The translations under genes and the position numbers were made by a program. DNA of 64,000 bases from Straminergon stramineum (Eukaryota > Streptophyta > Bryopsida > Hypnales > Calliergonaceae), in contig OY987267.1 in the NCBI GenBank assembly GCA_963920665.1, forward strand, positions 8,556,001 through 8,620,000. Reading direction: 5' to 3'. A model generated the notes under the pieces. That model did no database searches and was not told where the DNA came from. It worked only from the letters and a program-made list of their open reading frames with translations. Within the stretch, counting starts at the first letter, position 1. Every line of letters starts with the position of its first letter. Positions 1-12,004 of this stretch are shown here, piece after piece.

Positions 1-2030
1 CTCCAAGAGTCCCCTTGGAGGATTCTAGACACTTTAGGGATTAATGGCTCCTAAACTAGTTTCAATCCAACTAATCTATTTCAAATGGGCTCAAACAAGG
101 GGTTTGCTTCATTTTTTAACCCTTAAAGTGCTAGGGCTTTTTTCTCATCAACTGAAACCCCTAAACCATCATTTCTATACCAAAGAGCAAAAATCTAAAG
201 AATTTTTTGTATATCTAACTATAGGATCTTGTATTAGACTAGCATGAGAATGTGTAGAAGAAATTTAAAAAACTTTATTCATGTAGATTGCTAGGTATTT
301 GTATTTAAAATGAAGAAAATGAATTTTTTTGCACCTTTCGTGATTAGATCAAAAGCTAGAATCTTCTTAAGGCTTAAATTTTTTGCACTCTAGATTTTAA
401 ATTTTAAATTTTTTATATAGAAGAATTGAGTTGAAATCTAGGAAAAATGAATTCAATAACAACACTATGATTTTCACTCTTTAAAAAATGATTTGAGTGA
501 AGTAGATATGAAATTGAAGGAAAAACTTAAATTGTTAATAGCTTTAAGATGGAATTGAAAGTTGAAACATACTATTCCGAATAATGAAAGTGAATGTTCT
601 AGCAAGTATACTAAGCCTTTTAGAATTTGATTTTTGAAAATTGTGAACCTTGTAAAACTATTTTTTGATAATTATAAAAATTGAGATAGAAAACAAATCC
701 AATATGTTATTTTTTCAAGAATTTGCTAAGATTGTTTGCATAGAATAAGATCCATAACTTTTATATCATTAATCCAAATGGAATGAATTAAAGCTTACCA
801 TATAGAAAAAAAAATCTAAGAGAAGATCATTTTAAAATTTTTTGTAGATTTCTTTTGTTGCCTAGCTAGTTGAGATTTGTAGCTAGGATGACATAACTTT
901 TGCTTCTTAGCACTGATTGAAAAAATAATTATATTTTGAAAAAGCTAATGTGTTTTTCTATCCTAAGTTTTGAAAAAATCTCAATAAAAATTGAAACTAT
1001 ATGAGCCTATTTAAAATCCACATTGTCCTCCAGAGGGACAAAAATTTAACTATAGGAATTAAATCATATACAATAATAAAAATAAAAATTTTGGTAATGT
1101 ATTTGAAAGGCTAATTAGGGTGAGAAGGTTCCCAAATGTCAATTTTTGTGACTAAATAACTTATTACAATAAGCATCAAATGAATATACTCACCAATCAC
1201 TCCTACCTTAGCCATGAAAGAGTATAGGAATGAATTGTAAAATCAGTAAATTGCCTATATTTTTTCGTTTTGTAACTATTTAATCTTGAAATTTTTATTT
1301 TTATTTTTAGAAATGAAATCACATATTTTTCTATAATTCTTAAAATTTGAAGATTTTTTGGATGTAAATTTGAAATTAGTAGGATTTGTTAAGGAAAAAA
1401 AGAAGAAAACTCATATCTAATCCAAAATTAGCTCAAAAAGATTTTCATTTTTCTCCAAAGCTATATGTGATACAATGGAATAGCAAAGAGTGAAATTATT
1501 AACCATATATTCTACAATTAGAAAATCAATAGGTTGTGTTCTAATTCCTTGGGCTATAGGGGTGTTTGACTACTAGTTTAGCAATATTATGTATCATATT
1601 TTAAAGTCAAATTTGGCAATATTGTTTATTGTATATTTGATAAAATTGTTGAAATATTGTATTATTTCATTGTTGAATAGTTTCTGCAAGGTGAAAATTA
1701 CACTTTAGGATTTTGACACTTTAAGCTATTAATTTTTTTGTCTTGGTCTACCACAACTCTTCTTGCAATTTTGTTTGTAATGAACTTTCTTATTTTTGAT
1801 TGTTGTAATTTTTCTTAATTGATATGTTAACTTTTTATTACCACGTCTTTTTCAAGTTGTTTTTTCTTTTCAGTTTGATGATGACTATTAAATAAATACT
1901 TTAGAGTATTATACTTAAAATGCTACACTTTGCAATTTCTTATTTGGTTTTAAAATATTCCAAATATTAGACCATATTGTAGAAAAAATTCTCCAACCTT
2001 TTGAATATTATAGGACTTTAGACATTTCAA
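1..2030. other. AT-rich intergenic DNA
   Basis: No reading frame with recognisable protein motifs is visible. The only sizeable ORF (44-247, plus) has no family signature. The stretch is strongly AT-rich, with many A and T runs, like the other intergenic DNA of the window. Confidence 0.6.
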
Positions 2031-2039
2031 AAAATACTT

Positions 2040-3700
2040 AATCTATGTCGGACTTTAACCCCTCATGAAGAATATGTCCACGGCAACCCAAAGAGTTGGA
2101 GTCAATATTTATCTCCCTTGACCCACGAATTGTGAGTGGTGCACGAGTCGATGACACTTCAAGAAATCAACACTGTTCGTTAAATAATGAATGACAATTT
2201 GACGAGTAATAGACAAACAATCAAGACTTGCTCAATTCTTTGTGACCTTCCGTTCTTGCTCTTAGGATTCCAAATTCTTTGTTTCGTGATGAAAGTTATT
2301 GGTAAAGTGTTGTAGATCCATGCGTGCTCTCAAAATCTTTCATTGCATTTCTTCCTGCCTTCCAACATCTCACTTACTGTGCAATACATAAAGGCAGCAA
2401 CATAGGCTTTATAGTCTACAATAGCAATCTTTAACAATAGTCATCACCTAGGCCAGCTACAATGTTGCTTGCCATGCATGAAATTGATTTGATGATCCTT
2501 GAGTGCTCCCACGAGCCCCTATTGTAACGAATGAATGAAGGGCGAACAAAGAATTTAATAAGAGACTTTTGTAGAAATTAAAGCAAGATGTCAATCTGAT
2601 TTTGAAAATGTCAAGGTTACTTACAAACTGCATTTAGAATCCTAATGTCCATCTTGAAGGACTTACTGTAGATAACACTCGAATTCTCATCTGCTCGAGG
2701 AAAATTGTAGCCCAAGAGCGAGTTAGACTTGATTAAAAAAAAAGATGCGTTGAGGCATGCTATGCTTTCCAATTAAATGTGAGGAAGTGTTCATACCCAA
2801 GCCCCACTTCTCCTATAAAATGGCCTTAGTTATATACTCAATTGGTATGCAACCAAGTTCATGAACAAAGCTAAATTGCGCAAGGATGCCTCAAACTAAA
2901 TCAATCTGATTATATAGTCACCTCCCTTGCGCCGAAGTGAGTGTATAAAATTAATTGATGAAGTACTCCATATAAATTTGGCATTTGACTATTAGGTCCT
3001 TAGACCTTTTTGAATCAATACACCTATTCTCTGGAGGTTGCCGATACAATCATAAACCACTAAGTGAGCGAATTGTTCCGAAGCCTGTATGCTTGTCTAA
3101 GTTCCCCTAAAGACGTATCTTTGAACCAAAATTCGGAGGGATCTCCGATTGAGTTTTCGACAGAACTCCTACAACAATCTCCGTATTTAACAAGTGAAGC
3201 ATCGACTCATGATACTCAACAATTCCACAACAACTAGGGTCACACCTTGTGAGAACTAAAGGTTAGCGAGCATCTCTTGCCAACTGTAGAGTTCAAACAA
3301 TGTCATTCCAATCCAAAACGATGGGGTCAACTAATCAACACCGATTGATGCGGTGCGGCTACCCTCATTGTCCAATAAGATTCATAGACTCCTTAACAAA
3401 GGTGAATGTTTCCCATCACGTTCTAGCTAAGCCTCGATTGAGTTGGTGTCCAAAAGACGCAAATTGTTGTCCAAATCATTGCTCTCAATGCCCAATAGAG
3501 TCAAAAGAAAAGCTGCCAAAAGCAAATAGAAAACAATTTCAGACCAATTGAAAGATTCTTGAAAAAGCTACGCCCAGTAAGAAAGCCTCCTTGCCCACCT
3601 CCTATTTGGTATAAAAGATTAGTACCACTGCCTATTTTCCCAATGCCATTTTCGCTCTTCATCGGCCTTGTGATTGACACTATCGTAGTAGCATAGTTTG
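2040..3700 (-). pseudogene. Decayed coding sequence, paralogous to the region upstream of the kinase remnant at 38.7 kb
   Basis: Reading the minus strand gives long protein-like stretches broken by many stops, several of them TAG. About 65 bases near 2,920-2,990, read on the minus strand, closely match plus-strand 38,780-38,840, which lies just upstream of the kinase motifs of the 38.7-40.2 kb pseudogene. This suggests a second, inverted copy of the N-terminal region of the same kinase family. No kinase catalytic motif is visible here. The boundaries are approximate, and the family assignment rests only on that match. Confidence 0.35.
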
Positions 3701-3732
3701 GAAAAGAGTGGAAATTTACGCTGAGTAGTCTA

Positions 3733-4910
3733 TTGTTTGTAGCTAGAAAGGCGAACTCATTTTACAATTTAGTTAGACTTTCATACTCATATTACATACA
3801 TTGCCTTACCTTTTCACTTATGATGGCATCCGATGCACTCCTTGCCCCAGTCCTCTACCGTTGCTACTACTGCCTATTTGAGTTCGTTGACAACTCTTTT
3901 AAGTACTTCGACAATAAGAAAGTTGACCAGCCGTGGCACCAATGCCACCATTACCACAAACTCTTCACCTTAGGCTAGCATAGTCTACCACAGGGCAAGA
4001 CCTACGCCAAGAAGTGGAATGAGGACCTGGAGTAAGCGGAGTATGTGGAGGAGTATGTGGAGTATGCGTCTTTCCTGGAGACGGAATTGACAGTCGAGAA
4101 TGAGTCTCCAAAAGCTGATCCCATCTCTTGTAATTATGCCAATGTGGACAATGGGTTGCTTCTGGAGTTGAACGCGGAGGAAGCGAAGTGTCTAGCTCTT
4201 TTTAAGTTCGAGTTGTTGACAGATGAGAATGAACGGGCTCCTGATGCTGATCCCATCTTTTGTACCCTCAACGAGAACAATGGGTTGCCTCTGGCTTGGA
4301 GTGCCACTAAGAATGCAGAGTTTCTAGTATACCTTGAAGTCGGCTTCTTGACAGATAGGAATGAGGCTCCCAATGTTGAAACCTTCTCTTCTACCGCCAA
4401 TGTCGGTGACAGCTTGCTTCCTTGGAATGAGAATGATTCAGAATTAATGAATTTCGAATTCGTTTAGGTGGGCATGAGGACTGATGACTCCGATGATGCT
4501 GAAATGGTCTAGAAGAAAATGACCAATATGGTCTCAGATTGCACTTCCAATTCCGAGGTTGTACCCGATACTCTGCTGGTGGAAACACTTGCACCAACTA
4601 AACCTGATTCATGGAGCAATGATACAATTTTCAAAGATACATCAAGCTTGAACTACCTAGAAGTTGCCATAGCGTGTTGCAAGCATATGGATATGACGCA
4701 TTCCATGCTGATAGCCCCGGTGCAGTTTGGCGAACCTCTAGTGTAGGCTTGACCATCTCGTATGGTGATTCTTCCTATGACACCTCTGAGCCCATTTCGT
4801 TCCAATAGGACTTCACGGAGGAGGATCAATGCTTTGTCAATGATTAAAACGAGTGGCAAGAGGAAGAGGATGACATGGAGATGGCTCCTTGGTCTTAGCC
4901 GAGCCTGACA
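3733..4910 (+). pseudogene. Decayed acidic-protein gene with three internal repeats
   Basis: One frame stays protein-like from 3,733 to 4,746, interrupted by single stops at about 3,976, 4,033, 4,465 and 4,507. After a frameshift near 4,746 it continues in another frame to about 4,910, with more stops. Most stops are TAG or TAA where one C-to-T change from CAG or CAA would explain them. The open part 4,045-4,467 holds about three copies of a unit of roughly 43 residues, each with a D/N-rich start, an 'NGL' or 'DSL' core and an 'FxxLTDxN'-like end. I do not recognise the family. It could be a host gene or the 3' part of a retroelement. Confidence 0.4.
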
Positions 4911-4999
4911 GAATTAGGAGATAAACAATTTTAGTGTATATAGCTAGCTTTCGTATGTAAGTTAGCGGCTCTATTGAACCTAACTATAAGCATGTTTCT

Positions 5000-6816
5000 A
5001 GTCTTTTTCTTTGTAAATATGAAATTTATGTTTAGTTAATTACAATTTGTCATGAATGGCTTCTTGACTGAGTCACTGGCGTATATTTCATTTTTTGTTT
5101 CAACATCTTCGTATGTTGAGGTGCTTTTGTCATCGTGCTTGTTCGAAAGGGGTAGGTTTGGTAAATTCATAGTGATTTTCTATTAGTTTTCTTCTGGTTC
5201 ATGTTGATTTGAATCTAGGGTGTGAGAGTTTCATTGGAGCAATCATGTGTTAATTGGAGAAGAGGGGTTGGGTCTTAGTATCTCGTAGAGTGGTTTAATT
5301 GGATGAGTTTTCTTCATACACTTGGATGCAGACGTGCAGTCATCGCAAGACTAATGCATTATCCCGCTCTATTGTGATAAACTCAAGTATGGTGCCAAGG
5401 TGTGGGAAGTACAACCTGCTTTGTTATATTGACTCTTCCTCTGTCCAAGAAGACCAATCATTTTGGAGAACTAGAAGCGATATAGGCCAAGGTCATCTAA
5501 AGAGTTGTAGTTTTTTGTAAACTCCAACACTCGTCAACAATCAGTCAAAGAACTCAAATTAAGCATTGAAGGACTCAAAGACCAAAGCAACTACGTACTC
5601 ATCGCTTGGGACTGCTTAAGGTTCATTGCCAACCGACATTAGGTCTGATGATTTTGCTTTTGGAGAAGAGTTATCCCATTTGGGCCTTTAGATTTGACAT
5701 TTAATTAATAAATGACATCTTCAGTTGAAAATTGGGAATCTGCACTGTTGATTACGTACTTCACATGTAGAGTGTAAGGATTAGTATCATTCTCTTGTCT
5801 CGGGGAGAATTGGAACCTAGTTCGAGTGTACATGAAACCAAATCTAAGGCATGCAAGAGCTTGGACTTTGAAGACCGTGTCATCCTATCAGCTAACAAGT
5901 GTATGGCTATGCTTTCATGCTTTGGTCTGGGGTTCAAGTGCAAGAAAAATAAACCATAGATATTGGGAAAGGTGGGGTTTTTGCTACTCGCTAGAAGTAC
6001 ATCTTTAATTTTTGTTCCAATTCATTTGATTTGGATTTTGTGATAACAATGTTTGTCTCTCCTGGTATGATGTATGTTTGAGAGCCCTCTAGTCAATCAA
6101 AGTTGTATTCTTCTTAGGCTACATGCAAATACTTGTGAGACCTAGATTAAAGGTCTAGCTACGATATTGTGCCATTCTATTTGGATTGATTTACAAACTT
6201 TGCTTTCAAGCATATCTCGTGATTATCACATGTGGAGTCTTCACATGAAGCAATTGAATTGGAAATGAACTACGGTTCTTTACATGAGAACATAGAAACC
6301 TACATTTGAGGATGCGAATTAATATTGTCCAGAGCATCAAGAAGGTGTGACTTGTCCTATAGATTTTCCTGGGAAGATCGATGGAGAAGTAATATTATAC
6401 TTGGATACAAGTGACACCATAGCTTCATGAAGCCCATTTGGACGTAAGGTTGATGTAAGTTCTGGGCCCTTCTCCTTCTTCAGGTTTTTCCATGTTGGTA
6501 ACTTAGCCAATTGTTGCCAAGAAGTTGACATTGTCGTTTTCTAGTATAGAAGCATAGTAGACTTGGTAGAGTAATATTGTTCTAGTTTTGAATAGAAAGA
6601 ACGAGTATGTAAGTATGTATGTACTATGTAGCATTGAATTATACTAAGTAAGGGCTCCCTCATGCTAGTTCTATCATGAATTGCAATACAATAGTATCTA
6701 CCATACAACAAGAGATCCCCAAATGCTAGTATTAGGGAGTATATGTTTGAATTTGTGGATCATGGCTGAATTTGTATTATCATGTCTATAGACATCCTCT
6801 TTGAGGTTTGATGCCA
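5000..6816. other. Intergenic DNA downstream of the TNL gene
   Basis: This stretch separates the 3.7-4.9 kb remnant from the stop codon of the TNL gene, which enters from the right on the minus strand. The 3' UTR of that gene should lie just left of 6,817. Apart from the weak coding-like remnants noted at 5.5-6.06 kb I see nothing definable. Confidence 0.5.
5540..6057 (+). pseudogene. Possible decayed coding fragments
   Basis: Two short open stretches have protein-like composition. One, near 5,545-5,640, has hydrophobic and charged residues alternating as in a helical bundle and ends at TAG. A second, near 5,815-6,057, is broken by one TAG. No family is recognised, and they may be unrelated to each other. 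This is a weak call, made only because composition and frame are better than in the flanking DNA. Confidence 0.15.
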
Positions 6817-7812
6817 TTAGTGTGCTATGTCTGTGATTGTCACATTGGAGTATACAATGGGTATTTTAGAACTAGTGAAGGTAATATACTGAGCTCCTAC
6901 GAGAAAATCCGGATCCTTAAAGGTACAAAACATATCCTGACATGGCTCAACTCCCCGGCCAATTTGAATAACGCTAGCCTCTTCATCTACCAACACCCAG
7001 TATTGACAGGAGGGAAACTCCACTAAACTGTCCTCTGTCCACAATGCAGGTCGTTCTTGTTTGTATTTCCGGACAATCGTTTGAGAGTTTTCCCATCCTC
7101 CGATGAGAATCTCATACATGGGTTGTGTAGTATGTGGTTCTGCTGAAATCGCAATGTGGACATCAATTCCGTCAGCCGCAAACGATATGAGTCCCCTCCC
7201 TGGTCTTGGCAGCGTCCAGAAGCGAGCCCAATTGTAATGCCCATGTAATGGTACAACATTCCAGTTGGACCCATCTTGCAGATCAATCCAATTGGAAGGA
7301 CTGTATGAATCCGACGTTGGCATGTGTTCCATTTCTGAAACGATGACATTTGAGAATGTCACCGGGGTGATATGTGAAGTGAAAGAGACGTACTGCACGT
7401 CTGCGAAAAAACGGTCATCTTTGAAGGTGGAAAAGACATCTTGGCCTGGCTCTCCTCGACCAACCTGGATGGTGGACGTCCGATCATCAATGGATACCCA
7501 GAGTCGATTGAGAGCGTCAGGGTAAGTGAGGAAAGCTGCAACGGCGAAGGCGACAGGGCCTTGGTACCGCTTGCCTATTGAGGTCATGGTGTTCTGCCAA
7601 CCCCCGAAGCAGATTTGATACATGTCATCACTGGATTGGCACTTCTTGGAAATGGCCACTTGGACATCGGTATTCCCTTGCGCTGTGAAGGATATGGTAC
7701 CTCGGGCGCGTCGAGGAAGCTTCCAGGAATGCTTCCAGGAGAAAATGGGCCCAGGTGTGGGTTCAATGGTCCACTCTTGCTGCTCAAGGATCCAGCCACA
7801 AACACATGTTAA
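6817..7812 (-). CDS. TNL exon 7: tandem FAMeT-type domains
   Basis: The terminal exon (acceptor TTTCTCAG) encodes two homologous domains of about 150 residues. Each has an 'ISFTAQGNTDVQVAIS' or 'ISFAADGIDVHIAIS' strand pair and a 'MYQICFGGW' or 'MYEILIGGW' core followed by N-x-x-x-x-I. Each also has a 'LWVSIDD' or 'YWVLVDE' strand, a 'VGRG' or 'IGRG' turn, and an 'F-[TS]-F' segment. This is the pattern of the farnesoic acid O-methyltransferase family (PF12248), a beta-sandwich domain with no classical SAM-binding motif despite its name. The stop is TAA. The pair is joined in phase to a plant immune receptor. Confidence 0.8.
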   Translation of the reverse strand, partial: LTCVCGWILEQQEWTIEPTPGPIFSWKHSWKLPRRARGTISFTAQGNTDVQVAISKKCQSSDDMYQICFGGWQNTMTSIGKRYQGPVAFAVAAFLTYPDALNRLWVSIDDRTSTIQVGRGEPGQDVFSTFKDDRFFADVQYVSFTSHITPVTFSNVIVSEMEHMPTSDSYSPSNWIDLQDGSNWNVVPLHGHYNWARFWTLPRPGRGLISFAADGIDVHIAISAEPHTTQPMYEILIGGWENSQTIVRKYKQERPALWTEDSLVEFPSCQYWVLVDEEASVIQIGRGVEPCQDMFCTFKDPDFLVGAQYITFTSSKIPIVYSNVTITDIAH

Positions 7813-8600
7813 CTGAGAAATGTGGTGATTAACTGAACTTAACACCCCAGAACGTTAGCCTCACAAAGAAATTCATTGAGTAGTTATTAATATATTTTGG
7901 TTTCAAATCTAATTTAATATTGACAAGGCTGTACCGAGTCCCCAACACTGCAAAAGTAAGTGCAACTTCAAGGAGTTTCAAATAGTGTCCAGGAAGTTTT
8001 AGAGTTCAAGTGATATATTTCCCTTTTCTGCCATGTAGCCCAAGCAATGTGATGGTGCAATTGGCTAGAGTGTACTAGATTAAAAATAATTTGTAGTGCC
8101 TGGAACATTCCACCTTAAACTCTGAGATTTTTTCTTGAAATCAACCAGCTCACTTTGTGGTAAGTGGTGATTCTCTGCCTAAACTAGATTTAAATGGGTG
8201 TGCAGGTGGCGTAAGAGAAACATGAATGTGACCATTAATATGTCAAACCCTTCATGTGATTGTAGAGTATCCATAAATTACACCTCAAAAGTAGGTGCAT
8301 CCAAAGCAATCTTCTACCTAATTGTGTTAGCACGTACATTCCCTTTTTATTTCAAAATCTGAATACATAATTTTCTTTCTTGTCTTATTCATGTGACACA
8401 AATCCTATTAGAGCACAAATCTCATAAGACAAGTAGAACTAAGCCAAATTTAAGTTCTGAAATGAGAATTTCAGAGATGGAGACCGTGGTGCAAATAGGT
8501 GCAAGGTTGCTTTTGGGTACAACTACCTTATTCAACACATGACTTGCACAGTACTGCTGGTTTTTCAATCAGAAAGTACTAGGTTATGAAGGGCACATAC

Positions 8601-8711
8601 CTCAATTGGGAGTGGATTCACAGTATATTCCCTGAGATTGGTTGTTTCGCTTGCTAGCTTGACATCCTTGGACTCCGCAGTACTGGATTCATCACATCCT
8701 GGCTCTGACAT
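8601..8711 (-). CDS. TNL exon 6: short linker
   Basis: This 37-codon exon lies between acceptor AAGCAG and donor GTATGT, phase 0 at both ends. It encodes a polar, Ser/Glu-rich linker that begins 'MSEPGCDESS' and ends 'NPLPIE'. It connects the post-LRR region to the FAMeT pair. Support is good splice sites, correct phase and absence of stops; there is no domain signature. Confidence 0.65.
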
Positions 8712-9157
8712 CTGCTTAGATTCAATCCACAACTATAGGTTGTTAGAAATCAATAACATTGCTAAACACTTTCAATAATTTGGAAAGATGTAAAAATAAA
8801 AATAAACAGTGCACTGTGAATAAATACAACAGACTTTGAATAAACTCCATGCAATGACTTTTTAAAGTAACTCCCAGCTTATATCAAACAGGGTCCTTAC
8901 AGGGACACCAGGACAACCTTCCATGATAAGTATACACTGACTTTGAGAACGTACTTAACATTAACATCAGAACTTGGGTTCGTGTTAGGCCAAGAAATTG
9001 AACCCTTATATCTTTTGCATATAGTGTCTAAATACAACATGCTCAATTGTGTTAGAATCGTCTTGAACTCGCTGACAAGAATTGAAAAAAAATTGACTAG
9101 TCCCATAATGGGGACTATACTCAATTCTTTATGTGCCCAAATTAGGGCACTAGTTAC

Positions 9158-9745
9158 CTCAAATGCAAGAGTTTTCACCTTTGATGAGTGACAATGATCT
9201 GCCAAAACCAGCTCGCCCAACTTGGCTGCCAATCCCTCAGACTCACTCCGGCTCAGCAACTCAGAATTGACTGCAATAACTTGTTCATCTTCTCCATGTA
9301 TAACGCACACAGCTCCCTCCAGCACAGTGATTGCCCATCCTGCCCATCTAGACCGTGCGTACACACAAATCTTATCTCCAAGCTGGAGTGACTCTATTAA
9401 GAAATGCTTTCTCCTCAGCGTGCAAATATATACTTGATTTTTACTATCCGCATGCCGGAATACAAACAGTTGAGTGTCAGTAACCACCCTGCTGCCCCGC
9501 TTGATTTCTACACTTATGTTGCAATGGCTGTTATACTGGCCATGTTCCTCAGAGTAATTGGAAAAGCCTTGATCATGCCCCACACAGCAGATGATGAGGG
9601 ATTCACACTTTGCATTGCTTACAATGGTTGTCTCCACTATCAGCTCATACGACCAAGTTCTGTCTAACACTTTCCCCGACATTCCATTAGCAATGTACCC
9701 AATAGCATCGTCGTAGTAGCTCAGAATTTGTAGAGCCGGCTCTTT
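9158..9745 (-). CDS. TNL exon 5: post-LRR beta-rich region
   Basis: A 196-codon exon bounded by TTGCAG and GTAACT, phase 0 at both ends, lies between the LRR exon and the FAMeT exon. It alternates short hydrophobic strands with polar turns. A conserved-looking segment near its end reads 'LQLGDKICVYARSRWAGWA'. The position matches the C-terminal jelly-roll (C-JID) region seen after LRRs in many TNLs, but I cannot confirm homology. It has no stop codon. Confidence 0.7.
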
Positions 9746-10852
9746 CTGCAACAGGCATTTGATGATTGTCAGTAACTATTCTTCACAAAGGTAGAAAGGC
9801 AGTTAGTACAAAAACCTCTTATCGATTCTCTCACAAAATGTCATTTTGGGTTGATTTTACATGCTAGGAGGTACTATCAATACCATTGTGGAGGAGGGAT
9901 GAGGGATGTGAAGCAAACATGTGTTCCTCTCACTGGCAGCTGAAAAAAATTGAAGTAATTAGAGGAGATGCGAAGTTTGCCTATCGCTAGTAAAGAAAAG
10001 GACAATTGTTTCTTGCAATTGCTCAAGAAAAACAAGAAATTGAGGTGTTCAAAAGACACACGTAGAAGAAATCTCACCCATACACATTTAAAACTTGATA
10101 TGAACGCATTCAATCACTTCAGACTTGACCAAATCAAGCCTACGGACTAGGTTGAATGACAAAGGAGGCCAAGTTATAAGAATAACTACAAGTATAAAGA
10201 CTTGAAGAATTGACTTATAATATCATTAGTGGAGGAAGTAGCGACTTGTACCTTGTTCTTCAGTACTTTGTCATTACTTGACAGTCTCAATGCAAGAAAG
10301 TTTGAACTATTTAATTGCATTGAGATCTCAAAACAATGCAAGTTTGGTATATAATTCTAAACTATGAACTATGATGTGCATACTTCATGCTATTGTAAAT
10401 ATAGTTAAGGTTCAGAGTCAAAATTCTAGTGTTGTCATCAATGCTAACCTAACTGCTCTTTGCCAATCATAACATGCTATAACAACAAAACCTGTCTACA
10501 TTGAGATTATGAACTAGGTAATGGTAAAGCAAATATATGAATAATAATCCCAAGTACAGACCTATTGAGCAAAGTACTGAGATGCGGTTCTTCTTCATAC
10601 CTTGGCATGCTTTGCCATAAGACATAATATCATGCAATTTTGAAACACTTGATTGCCAATACTCACACAAGAAACAACAATCTTCAACTCTGTTGCACAA
10701 CTCTCAGCTACTGTGTATATTTAATGCTATTGTGAACCTAGGTGAAGCTCACTGTCAGAACTCTTTGTGGTATTATCAATATTATACTAGTTCTTCTTTA
10801 CCAATCACAACTTCACCAAAACTGAGATCATGGAAATCGAAATAAACCGTAC

Positions 10853-12004
10853 CTTGCACCACGTGGTATCATACTTCATAGCAACATTGCTCCCACTCAA
10901 ATAACACAAGCGCAATGCGCTTCCGGGGACGATGAACCGCCCGTTCCGTGACATTGATGCACAACCCGCGAGGTTGATTTCCTCCAACGTGGTGAGGCAT
11001 TCCAACCCTTGAACGTCTCTCAACGCTCTGCAGTCACGAAGGTTCAAGACCGCCAACAGTCTGGCATCTGCCAAGGAAGGAATTGCAACGAGCTTGTCGC
11101 AATTTGCCATATTTAAGTGATGCAAACTCCACGGCAGCGCCTCTACTGACACCAGAGCCGGACAATCTGCCATCTGCAAGTGAATCAACGACTTCAAATC
11201 CCCAAAGCTTTTCGGCACGACGGTGATTATTTTATTCCCACACAAATTCAGCGTCGTCAGCGCCGTGAGGGAGCCGAGAAACAGAGGGAACTGTCCGTCT
11301 AGTTTACAAGCCGACTTCATGTCCAATTCCTTCAGAAGTCGAAGCTTTGTCACGGAAGCCGGCAATTCGTGTAGCGCCTCACAGTTGGACAACTGCAAAA
11401 TTGTCAAATTCCCCAACTTCCCCAACTCGAATGGTAACCCCCTCAGCTTGCTACAACCATCCAACATGAATCGTTTCAAATTTGTCAGGTTCACGACTGC
11501 ATCTGGCAAGCTACCCAAGTTCTTGCAACCCGAGAGAACGAATTGTTCCAAACATTTCAGCTGGCCGATTGAATCGGGTAGGGCTCCTATCATCGAGCAG
11601 CTCTCCATTTCGATTGTCTTCAACTTCGGTGTGCTCCGGCCTATGTTGGATGGAAGCTCCTCCAACGCTCTACAACGAGTGAGTATCAACCTCTGCAGCA
11701 ACGGGAACTGAACCCCGGTGCCTCTTTGCCAAAGATGAGTCAAGTTGCCACTGTCAGTGAGATCCAGAACAGTTAGGTTTGGGAGATGCAATGGTGAAGG
11801 AAGCTCTGCACGAGGAATTGACCTCCATTGCAGCCACCGCAGCTCTGGTGACCAAGATCTGAAGTCGGAACCCTCCACGGAGCAACCATCCAACACCAGC
11901 AAATGAAGCTCCTCCATGCCCGAAAATTGGTTTGTGACATAGGGTGGAGCACCGTCGACGTTTTCGTTTCGAGAGAGCTTGATTCCTCGAATTCTGTCTG
12001 TCCC
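10853..12004 (-). CDS. TNL exon 4: leucine-rich repeats
   Basis: The start continues the NB-ARC into the typical 'GTDRIRGIKLS' junction that precedes TNL LRRs. Roughly eleven to thirteen repeats of about 24 residues follow, with the plant consensus LxxLPxxIGxLxxLxxLxLxxCxxL, for example around 'LPDSIGQLKCLEQFVLSGC'. The whole LRR is in one 1,152-nt exon without stops. The donor is GTACGG in phase 0. This region would act in ligand or effector recognition and autoinhibition. Confidence 0.88.

Noticed and set aside
11223..11711. 162-codon plus-strand ORF opposite the LRR exon
   Set aside because: It is antisense to a well-supported LRR exon, and its composition follows from the LRR codons read backwards.
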